A stretch of DNA of 19,823 bases from CAYMOV01 sp964392085 (GTDB lineage: Bacteria > Oederibacteriota > Muellerivitia > Muellerivitales > Muellerivitaceae), in the NCBI GenBank assembly GCA_964392085.1, contig CAYMOV010000042.1, forward strand, positions 1-19,823. Reading direction: 5' to 3'. The notes under the pieces are model-generated. The model was not told the origin of the DNA. It did no database searches and saw only the letters and a program-made list of their open reading frames with translations. Both the position numbers and the translations under genes were made by a program. This document shows, piece after piece, positions 13,659-19,823 of this stretch (the stretch's first letter is position 1; every line of letters starts with the position of its first letter).

Positions 13659-14009
13659 CTAAAACTCGGCGACCGCGTCCTGCTCGGCTTTCAGGATGTG
13701 GAAGAGTCCCGGGAGCTCCAGCAGGTCGAACACCTTGTAGATGTCCGGGCTGACATTGGCGATCTTGATGTCGCCCCGGTTCTTACGGACGTCCTTGATG
13801 ATGCTCATCAGGACGCCGAAGCCGGCGCTCGAGATATAGGTGAGCTTCTCCATATTGAGGACGATCTTGTACTGCTTTTTCTTGAAAAGTTCTTGGAGGA
13901 TGGCCTCGAAATCACCCACCGTGTTGATATCCAGGACGCCCTCAATATCAACGACCGTGACCGAAGTGTTCGACATGGCCGTCCGGCTTGAGATCACCAG
14001 CCGTTCCAT
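13659..14009 (-). CDS. STAS-domain protein (anti-sigma-factor antagonist type)
   Basis: A 116-residue single STAS domain of the SpoIIAA/RsbV kind. Family members bind an anti-sigma factor or switch kinase and are controlled by phosphorylation of one serine. The domain begins VTVVDIEGVLDINTVGDFE (17-35). The conserved loop is LTYISSAGFGVL (56-67), where S61 aligns with the phosphorylatable serine of the DSSGLG motif; the preceding Asp of that motif is Ser60 here. The C-terminal helix is VFDLLELPGLF. The ATG at 14009 has a GAGGAG ribosome site 8 nt upstream; an internal ATG at codon 12 lacks one. A small hairpin GGGCG/TTA/CGCCC (14030-14042) lies in the 42-nt gap after ftsY. No RsbW-like kinase or PP2C phosphatase is in the window, so its pathway is unknown. 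Confidence 0.85.
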   Translation of the reverse strand: MERLVISSRTAMSNTSVTVVDIEGVLDINTVGDFEAILQELFKKKQYKIVLNMEKLTYISSAGFGVLMSIIKDVRKNRGDIKIANVSPDIYKVFDLLELPGLFHILKAEQDAVAEF

Positions 14010-14051
14010 GGAAGCGACTCCTCATTTTGGGGCGTTACGCCCGGATCCAGC

Positions 14052-14969
14052 CTACTCGACCCCGGGAACCAGGGCCTCCGCGAAGGCATCCAGATCAAAC
14101 GGCAGGAGGTCGTCCAACCCCTCCCCCACTCCGACGAAGCGGACCGGCAACCCTCCGTCACCGGCCAGGGCCACCACGACCCCGCCCTTGGCGGTGCCGT
14201 CCAGTTTAGTCAAAATCACCCCGGTCAGGCCAACCGCCGCGTGAAATTCTTTCGCCTGGGACAGGGCGTTCTGCCCGGTGGTGGCGTCGATCACCAGCCA
14301 CTTTTCCCGGGCCACCCCCGGGGCCGCTTTCTCGGCGACCCGTTCGACTTTTTTCAGTTCTTCCATTAGGTTCGAGCGGTTGTGGAGCCGTCCCGCCGTG
14401 TCCACCACCAGGGTATCTAAACCCTTCTGGAAGCCTGATTTTAACGCATCAAAAATCACGGTGGAAGGGGCCGCGCCAGGGGAACCGCGGAACAATTCCA
14501 CTTTAGCACGGAGGGCCCATTCTGTCAGTTGTTCTTCCGCCGCCGCCCGGAAGGTGTCCCCGGCGGCCAAAAGGACCTTCCGCCCGGTGCCCGCCCAATA
14601 GGCGGCCAGCTTCCCGGCCGAGGTGGTCTTCCCCGCGCCGTTGACCCCCACGAGGAGGATGACGACGGGATTCGGCAAAACCAGGGGGGGTGAGGCCGCC
14701 CGTAGCCTCTGGGCCACGGCTTCCCGGAGGAAAAGCGCCGCCGAGGCGCTGTCCGCCTTGTCCTCGGTCTTGCACCGCGCTTGGAGTGTGGCGAGGAGCT
14801 CCCGGGAGGCGCCCACGCCCACGTCGGCGGCCACCAGGCGGTCCTCCAGGATCCGGAGGGTTTCATCGGGGATCCGGGCGGAACCCGGGGTGAAAAGCCC
14901 GCCCCAATCCTGGAGGAGCTTCCCCGCGGTTTTTTGCAGGCCGCTTTTGAGCTTGTCGAACAACCCCAT
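14052..14969 (-). CDS. ftsY: signal recognition particle receptor FtsY
   Basis: FtsY is the membrane-associated SRP receptor GTPase that docks ribosome-nascent chain complexes at the translocon. The 305-residue protein is a compact NG-domain form without a long acidic A domain. The N-terminus MGLFDKLKSGLQKT is typical. GTPase motifs are GVNGAGKTTS (108-117, P-loop), GDTFRAAAEEQL (137-148), VVDTAGRLHN (188-197), TKLDGTAKGG (254-263) and FVGVGEGLDDL (278-288), all intact. The ATG at 14969 gives the expected amphipathic N-terminal helix, although no strong ribosome site is visible. It follows smc after a 117-nt gap that holds repeat element C. The smc-ftsY order is found in many bacteria. Confidence 0.96.
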   Translation of the reverse strand: MGLFDKLKSGLQKTAGKLLQDWGGLFTPGSARIPDETLRILEDRLVAADVGVGASRELLATLQARCKTEDKADSASAALFLREAVAQRLRAASPPLVLPNPVVILLVGVNGAGKTTSAGKLAAYWAGTGRKVLLAAGDTFRAAAEEQLTEWALRAKVELFRGSPGAAPSTVIFDALKSGFQKGLDTLVVDTAGRLHNRSNLMEELKKVERVAEKAAPGVAREKWLVIDATTGQNALSQAKEFHAAVGLTGVILTKLDGTAKGGVVVALAGDGGLPVRFVGVGEGLDDLLPFDLDAFAEALVPGVE

Positions 14970-14980
14970 CGCGGACTTCT

Positions 14981-15082
14981 GAATCAGGAACGGGGAATTC
15001 GAAATGAGGAATGGACGAAAAGGCAGAGGGTATTTCCCCGCCGTTGATCGCCGTCATTCCGCGTTCCTAATTCCACATTCCG
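14981..15082. repeat. intergenic inverted-repeat element C (heptamer units)
   Basis: This roughly 100-bp imperfect palindrome lies in the smc-ftsY spacer. The left arm (14981-15015) parses as GAATCAG, GAACGGG, GAATTCG, AAATGAG, GAATGGA, an uninterrupted 7-nt period. The reverse complement of the right arm (15055-15082) parses as GAATGTG, GAATTAG, GAACGCG, GAATG, again period 7. The arms are inverted around a unique core of about 39 nt. It ends a few bases from the ftsY ATG on one side and the smc stop on the other. It resembles the short tandemly repeated sequences of cyanobacteria in style, but is arranged as a palindrome. Confidence 0.55.
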
Positions 15083-15086
15083 CATG

Positions 15087-18000
15087 TTATTTGGCCGCGC
15101 CTTCCGGGATGCCGTCCTTGAACCTCGCGGACACCACCTTGGAGACGCCGGACTCCTGCATGGTGACACCGTACATCGAGTCCCCGGTCTCCATGGTGAC
15201 CTTATTGTGCGTGATGATGATGAACTGCGTGCGTTTGGAGAACTCCTTCAACAGGTGCGTGAACCGGCCCACGTTCACCTCGTCGAGCGGCGCGTCGATT
15301 TCGTCCAGCACGCAAAACGGGCTGGGCTTGACCATGAACAGGGCGAACAACAGGGCGATGGCCGTCAGGGCCTTCTCGCCGCCCGACAGTAGGGAGACGG
15401 ACTGTAGGCGCTTGCCCGGGGGCCGCGCCACGATCTCGATGCCCGACTCCAGGACATCGCCCTCATCGATGAGGATCAATTCCGCCCGACCGCCCTCGAA
15501 GAGGCGTTGGAAGATGTCCTTAAAGTGTTCCTGGACAGTGGCGAAGGTGGACGCGAACATCTCCTTCGTGGTCAGGTTGATCTTGTGGATGGCCTTCTGG
15601 AGGTCGTCCTTGGCCTTGATCAGGTCCTCGCGCTGTTCGGTGAGGAAACGGTGGCGCTGGGACAGTTCCTCATATTCCTCCATAGCCACCATGTTCACGA
15701 GTCCGAGGCGCTCAATCTTGGCCCGGAGCTCCACGACCTTCTCCTCGGCGTCGCGCTCGGAGAAACCCTCCTCAAGCGCCACGGGCGAGTTCTCGAGGTC
15801 CACTTTGTACTCAACCTGGAGTTTCTCCTCGATGTTGCGGGTCTCCACGGACATCTGGGCTTCCTGCACTTCGAGCTGGTGCAGTTCGCGCTGGACGGCC
15901 TCCTGCTTGTCGCGGGCCTGGCGCACGGCGTCGGAATGGCCCTCGAGCTCGGCGGCCGCGTGGTCGCGCTTCTCCTGGGCGGCCTTCACCTTGGCGTCCG
16001 AATCGTCCTTCCGGCCCGACAGTCCCGAGATGCGGGTCTCAAGCTCGGACAGGGCAAGGCTCAACTGCTCGTTCTGCTGTTCCAGGGACTGGTTCTCCTG
16101 GCGCTTCTGGCCGATGGAGAAGGCCAGCTGGTCGCTCTCGGCTCGGTAACGGTCCCATTCTTCCCGGGCGCGGCGCACGGCCTCCTCCAACCCGTCAAGC
16201 TCCAGGGTGACCTGCATGACCTGGCGGGCCACACCCTCCTTGCGCCCCTGCATCTCGAGCAGGGCGCCCCGGGCCGCCTGGATCTCCTCTTGGGTCAGGT
16301 GCTGGGTCTGCTCGATCTGGTTGAGGTTGAGGCTCAGTTCATCCCGGCGCTTGGCGAACTCACCCCGCTGGGACTCGAGCTGGGTTTTCTCGCGCCCCTC
16401 CTCGTCGCGGGCCCCAGCCAAGCGGGCCAGGGTCACGGACCATTGGGCGATTTCTTGGTCCAATTCGGCGCGGCGCACCTTCAACTCGTTCCGGCGGGTC
16501 TCCAGACGGGCCAGGGACTCCTGGGTCTCCCGTAGGTTCTTCCGGGATTCGGTCAGGGCGGCCTCGTTGGCTTCCACGGCCCCCTCGAGGGCCGAGCGGC
16601 GCTCACCCAACTCGGCCATCTCTCGGTGGCGTCCCAAGAGGGACACCCCTGAAGCGGGGGAACCGCCCTTCCAGCTTCCCCAGGGACCCATCCGGTCTCC
16701 GTCGCGGGTCACGAAACGGAGCCGTGGGAACTTGCGGGACAACTCCAGGGCCACTTCCGGGTCCCGGACGAACAGGCCCTGTTCAAAGAGGATTTCCACC
16801 ACGGGGTCCAGAACGGGGTCCCGACGGACGGCTACGGTCACTTCGGCTTCCACCCCGTCGGTCCCCATCAATTCCTGCGGGACGGGACGGCGTTCGAGGG
16901 TCGCCAAATCCTCGAGGACCAACAAGGAGACCTTCCCGGAACCGTCGGCCTTCAGCTTGGCGACGACCTTCCGGGCGTCCTCCTGGGTGTCCACCACGAG
17001 GGACTGGAGCTGGCTGCCCAAAAGCGATTCGGCGGCGGCCTCATGGGTCTGCTCGACCGAGACCAGGTCGGCCACCACGCCGCGCACGCCCTGCCACATG
17101 AGGGGTTCGACCTGCTTGGCCTGGAGGATGGCCTTGATGCCCGGGTCGTAACCCGTGAGCTTATTCTGCAGTTCCTCCAGGACGTTGAACCGGCTCCTCA
17201 CCTGGGCCAGGTCGTCGCGGTCCTGGGCCACCTTCGCCACCAGTTCCTCGACCTGCATGAGCAGTCCCGAGATCTTCCCCTGGAGGTTCACGGCCTCGTC
17301 GCCCAACCGGCCGTCCTCTTCCTGGGTCTTCTTGCGGTCTTCCTGGCGCGCGGCCTCGGAATCCTTGGCGGCCCGGAGTTCCTGGTCGATCTTCCCCAGG
17401 GCCTGGTCGAGGGCCTCAACGCGCCTGACGGCCTCCTCGTCCTGGGTCTTGAGGGACTCGAGTTCGGACCGCATCTGGGCGACCCGGGTCACCAGGTCCA
17501 CCGCCGTGGTGTTCTTGTCCTCGAGGAACCGGGCCTTGAGGGCCAGCTCGGCTTCCATGGCCGACCGCTCTCCCTCCAGGGCGCCCCGGCGCTCGATCTT
17601 TTCCCGACGGACGGATTCCTGCCCCTGGACCACGCCCTCCCGCTCGACGATCCAGGCCTTCAACTGCTCCAGCTTGACCTCGGCCTCGGTGATCTCCCGG
17701 TCGTTGGTCTGGCGGCGGTCGGACAGCATGCCCCGGTGCTGGCGGGCTCCCTCGACGCGGCCCTGGGCCACCTCGACCTCGCTGTCCACCTTGTAGGCCT
17801 GTTCGCGCTCGGCGGCCAGGAACTCCTCAGCCTCGGCCAGCTTGGACCGCAGGCGCTTGTCCTCGGCCTCCAGGCCGTGGCTCGAGGCATGGGCCTCGTT
17901 CCAGCGTTCCTTCACCTGGTGCATGGAATGGTGCAGGTCCTTCAGGGAAACCTGGAGGGTGGTGCGCTTGGCGATCTGGATCTGGATCTGCAGCTTGTTG

Positions 18001-18665
18001 AGGGTCTCCTTGAACTGCCGGTACTTCTCGGCCTGTTTGGCCTGGCGTTCCAGGGTGGAGATCTGGCGCTGGAGCTCGGAGATGATGTCGGCGACCCGCA
18101 CCAGGTTTTGCTCGGTGGAGTCCAGCTTGCGCAGGGCCTCGGCCTTTCGGGCCTTGTACTTGGTGATGCCGGCGGCCTCCTCGAAGATGGCCCGGCGCTC
18201 GGTGGGCTTGGCGTTCAGGATGGCGTCCATCTGGCCCTGGGCCAGGACGGAATAGGCCGACACGCCCACGCCGGTGCCCATGAACATCTCACGGACGTCC
18301 TTCAGGCGGGAGGGCACCTTGTTGATGAGGTACTCGCTCTCACCGGAGCGGAACAGGCGGCGGGTGATGGCGATCTCGTTGTAGTCCAGGGGAAGGGTGT
18401 GGTCCTCGTTGGAGAGGACGAGGGAAACCTCGGAGAAGGCTGAGGGCTTGCGTTGGTCGGTTCCGTTGAAGATCACCTGGGTCATGTCCTGGGCCCGCAT
18501 GCCCTTGGAGGACTGTTCACCCAGTACCCAGCGGATCGAGTCGGAGACGTTGGTCTTGCCGCAACCGTTGGGACCCACCACCGCAGTGATGCCCGGTTCG
18601 AAGAGGAGTTCGGTCTTGTCGGCGAAGGATTTGAAGCCGTGGATTTCGAGTTTTTTGAGGAACAA
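15087..18665 (-). CDS. smc: chromosome segregation ATPase SMC
   Basis: SMC is the core ATPase of the bacterial condensin complex with ScpA and ScpB. It compacts and helps segregate the chromosome. The 1192-residue length is typical. The N-terminal head reads FLKKLEIHGFKSFADKT and has the Walker A GPNGCGKTN (31-39) and then a WVLGEQSSKGMRA stretch. Long coiled coils cover about 170-500 and 680-1020. A hinge domain lies between them (about 505-660; LTGYDPGIKAIL, GVRGVVADLV). The C-terminal head has the ABC signature LLSGGEKAL (1092-1100), Walker B FCVLDEIDA (1117-1125, E1122 catalytic) and an IIITHNK switch. The start is a TTG at 18665 with GGAG about 9 nt upstream; no ATG precedes the conserved N-terminus. 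It has its own promoter about 140 nt upstream. scpA and scpB are not in the window. Confidence 0.97.
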   Translation of the reverse strand: MFLKKLEIHGFKSFADKTELLFEPGITAVVGPNGCGKTNVSDSIRWVLGEQSSKGMRAQDMTQVIFNGTDQRKPSAFSEVSLVLSNEDHTLPLDYNEIAITRRLFRSGESEYLINKVPSRLKDVREMFMGTGVGVSAYSVLAQGQMDAILNAKPTERRAIFEEAAGITKYKARKAEALRKLDSTEQNLVRVADIISELQRQISTLERQAKQAEKYRQFKETLNKLQIQIQIAKRTTLQVSLKDLHHSMHQVKERWNEAHASSHGLEAEDKRLRSKLAEAEEFLAAEREQAYKVDSEVEVAQGRVEGARQHRGMLSDRRQTNDREITEAEVKLEQLKAWIVEREGVVQGQESVRREKIERRGALEGERSAMEAELALKARFLEDKNTTAVDLVTRVAQMRSELESLKTQDEEAVRRVEALDQALGKIDQELRAAKDSEAARQEDRKKTQEEDGRLGDEAVNLQGKISGLLMQVEELVAKVAQDRDDLAQVRSRFNVLEELQNKLTGYDPGIKAILQAKQVEPLMWQGVRGVVADLVSVEQTHEAAAESLLGSQLQSLVVDTQEDARKVVAKLKADGSGKVSLLVLEDLATLERRPVPQELMGTDGVEAEVTVAVRRDPVLDPVVEILFEQGLFVRDPEVALELSRKFPRLRFVTRDGDRMGPWGSWKGGSPASGVSLLGRHREMAELGERRSALEGAVEANEAALTESRKNLRETQESLARLETRRNELKVRRAELDQEIAQWSVTLARLAGARDEEGREKTQLESQRGEFAKRRDELSLNLNQIEQTQHLTQEEIQAARGALLEMQGRKEGVARQVMQVTLELDGLEEAVRRAREEWDRYRAESDQLAFSIGQKRQENQSLEQQNEQLSLALSELETRISGLSGRKDDSDAKVKAAQEKRDHAAAELEGHSDAVRQARDKQEAVQRELHQLEVQEAQMSVETRNIEEKLQVEYKVDLENSPVALEEGFSERDAEEKVVELRAKIERLGLVNMVAMEEYEELSQRHRFLTEQREDLIKAKDDLQKAIHKINLTTKEMFASTFATVQEHFKDIFQRLFEGGRAELILIDEGDVLESGIEIVARPPGKRLQSVSLLSGGEKALTAIALLFALFMVKPSPFCVLDEIDAPLDEVNVGRFTHLLKEFSKRTQFIIITHNKVTMETGDSMYGVTMQESGVSKVVSARFKDGIPEGAAK

Positions 18666-18806
18666 GTCGGGTAGCTCCAGGGTTGTCTGGGGCCGGGGGG
18701 TGGGTGGAGAAAGAGTGGTGACCGGCGGGCCTGTTAAGGGCCCAACGAACGCCCTACAGCCTTTCTTTTCAGGGAAATGCCTGGGCGATCGCTTGGAATT
18801 CGACCG

Positions 18807-18835
18807 AATCTAGCACCACCGGTGGGGGTTGTCAA
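18807..18835 (-). promoter_or_regulatory. sigma70-type promoter for smc (and probably ftsY)
   Basis: On the minus strand a perfect TTGACA (18835-18830) is separated by 17 bp from TAGATT (18812-18807, four of six to TATAAT). The start site would be near 18800, leaving a leader of about 135 nt to the TTG start of smc. No ORF or clear structured element is seen in that leader. Confidence 0.55.
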
Positions 18836-18841
18836 AGGCAA

Positions 18842-18858
18842 AGAGGCCTATCCATAGG
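18842..18858 (-). terminator. weak terminator-like hairpin after the lipoprotein gene
   Basis: On the minus strand CCTAT/GG/ATAGG (18858-18847) is followed by CCTCTTTG. The stem is only 5 bp with a tight loop, so this is a weak call. The AT-rich spacer 18859-18947 between it and the lipoprotein stop shows nothing else. Confidence 0.2.
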
Positions 18859-18947
18859 GCTTTTTGGCTCTAAATCCAAATGAAGTCTAACCCACGAATC
18901 CATAGATACCAATCCAGATACTCAACTACCCAAAGGAAAATAGTTCC

Positions 18948-19490
18948 TTAACGTTTTGCAAAAACCACCGAGTCCGAGGTGAAGGCCCGGGGTTGCTTGG
19001 CCAAATGAGTCAAGAGTTCCCGCAGGTCATCCGAACCCGCGGTCAGGATCAGGTCGTCGTCCAACTCGGTGTGGGCGGTCTTGACCTTCCCCTTCAAGAG
19101 AGCCTTCCTCAGCCAATCCGTATCCAAACTGGTGATTTGGAGCTTGCCGTCTTCCTGGAGTTTAAGCCGGACGATGAGGTGGACCGGTACATGGAGGGCT
19201 TCCTCGGTGGGGGTCTGGGGCGACAGGTCGAGATAGTCCACGCCTCCGAGGTTGAGGAGTATCCCCGTCAGGATTTTCTTGCGGCCGATCTTCTTGACCT
19301 CATAAGTGCCGTCCTTGGCCTTGGAGACGAAATACCCTTCCCGCCTGCCCTCCTCCATCCATTTGCCCAACAATTCCGGACGGAGTTGGGAATCCTCCGG
19401 CTTGCCGATCGGGTGGAGGCTATAGGTCAGGCATCCCTGGAACAGAAGGAAGAATGGGAGGAGCAGAGCCAACGCGGACCTTCGGGACAA
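18948..19490 (-). CDS. lipoprotein of unknown function
   Basis: A 180-residue protein that I do not recognise by family. With the TTG start at 19490 it opens MSRRSALALLLPFFLLFQGC: a basic n-region, a hydrophobic core and a lipobox-like FQGC with the cysteine at residue 20. It should therefore be lipidated by Lgt and cut by LspA. The mature part is a small soluble domain with LLGKWMEEGRREGYFVSK, LGGVDYLDLSP and a C-terminal VVFAKR. These features recall small lipoproteins with an LLG-W motif, but this is only a resemblance. A GTG at 19517 would add nine residues, yet it lies inside the terminal repeat of element B, whereas the TTG has GGGGG five nt upstream. Downstream is the smc promoter. Function unknown. 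Confidence 0.75.
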   Translation of the reverse strand: MSRRSALALLLPFFLLFQGCLTYSLHPIGKPEDSQLRPELLGKWMEEGRREGYFVSKAKDGTYEVKKIGRKKILTGILLNLGGVDYLDLSPQTPTEEALHVPVHLIVRLKLQEDGKLQITSLDTDWLRKALLKGKVKTAHTELDDDLILTAGSDDLRELLTHLAKQPRAFTSDSVVFAKR

Positions 19491-19507
19491 GTGGACCCCC
19501 AAAACGT

Positions 19508-19737
19508 TTTTCACCACAAAGATCGAAGTATTGGAAACCTAGAATTAAAAACTTTACAAAACCATTTGAACCACTAAGTTCACAAAGTTCACTAAGACAA
19601 CCCATGGGAAAAACGTTTGATTCTCAGCCTTCCTTCATGACCTTAACGACTTTTGTGGAGGAAATGTTTATTTTCATGGTTTTGTTAGAGGCTCAAATTC
19701 ATTTTCTTTGTGACCTTCGTGAACTTTGTGGTGAAAA
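19508..19737. repeat. intergenic inverted-repeat element B (nonamer units, MITE-like)
   Basis: A 230-bp AT-rich element with perfect 14-bp terminal inverted repeats, TTTTCACCACAAAG (19508-19521 and 19724-19737). A second left-hand copy (19571-19596) reads CCACTAAGTT, CACAAAGTT, CACTAAG. It matches the right arm (19706-19731; reverse complement CCACAAAGTT, CACGAAGGT, CACAAAG) at 22 of 26 positions. The units repeat every 9 nt (CACAAAGTT-like). A degenerate run on the minus strand around 19640-19660 (CACAAAAGT, CGTTAAGGT, CATGAAGGA) keeps the same period. It has no convincing ORF. It fills the spacer between a truncated gene at the right edge and the lipoprotein gene. Confidence 0.6.
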
Positions 19738-19749
19738 GCTTTTTTAGGT

Positions 19750-19823
19750 TTAAGCCGGTCCGACGGGCGGGGCTTCCTGGAGCGCGGGCGATTCCGCCAG
19801 TTTGTTGCCGCCCCCGGCCTTGG
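19750..19823 (-). CDS. C-terminal fragment of an unidentified protein
   Basis: A minus-strand frame entering from the right edge ends at a TAA (19752-19750). It encodes a tail KAGGGNKLAESP followed by ALQEAPPVGPA. It is GC-rich like the neighbouring genes and stops right before the AT-rich element B, which supports it being a true gene end. The Ala/Pro-rich tail is too short to assign a family. Confidence 0.45.
   Translation of the reverse strand, partial: KAGGGNKLAESPALQEAPPVGPA

Noticed and set aside
17043..18443. 466-residue plus-strand ORF (and 15507-16535) opposite smc
   Set aside because: Leucine- and glycine-rich shadows of the coiled-coil codons; no independent start context or family resemblance.
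18784..18791. GCGATCGC octamer (cyanobacterial HIP1 site)
   Set aside because: A single occurrence noticed in GC-rich DNA is not evidence of HIP1 enrichment or cyanobacterial origin.

Overview
The window is GC-rich (roughly 60-65% by eye). It reads as chromosomal DNA of a diderm or lipoprotein-making bacterium, most likely from an uncultivated lineage. The genes are mostly conserved housekeeping genes. Tight junctions, frequent TTG starts and palindromic intergenic repeats fit environmental lineages such as Elusimicrobiota, Omnitrophota or Fibrobacterota, but nothing here fixes the phylum. No tRNA, rRNA, CRISPR array, transposase or phage gene was found.

Twelve complete genes are recognised, eleven of them on the minus strand, so the window is best read right to left. 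At the right edge a truncated minus-strand C-terminus is followed by a 230-bp inverted-repeat element (B) and a lipoprotein gene of unknown function. Then come smc, which has a good promoter, a heptamer-repeat palindrome (C), ftsY, a STAS-domain gene and an exported 5'-nucleotidase. Three back-to-back perfect hairpins separate the nucleotidase from a near-consensus promoter that drives glgA. Next is a diguanylate cyclase with an RsbRD-like N-terminus and a C-terminal AMPK-type glycogen-binding domain. Repeat element A follows, then the promoter of an ileS-lspA-lgt operon.

At the left end a plus-strand class I methyltransferase converges on lgt. It diverges from a GT39-type membrane glycosyltransferase, whose operon continues directly into an rluD-type pseudouridine synthase. 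A possible plus-strand C-terminus overlaps the rluD stop at the left edge.

Functional links: ileS-lspA-lgt couples isoleucyl-tRNA charging with lipoprotein maturation, and the lipoprotein at 19 kb is a likely client of Lgt and LspA. smc and ftsY cover chromosome organisation and SRP-dependent membrane targeting. The most notable unit is glgA plus the glycogen-binding GGDEF protein, which suggests that c-di-GMP signalling is tethered to, or tuned by, stored glycogen. The most notable non-coding signal is three intergenic palindromes built from short tandem units of 7, 8 and 9 nt. Two of them share the terminal motif TTTCACCACARAG.
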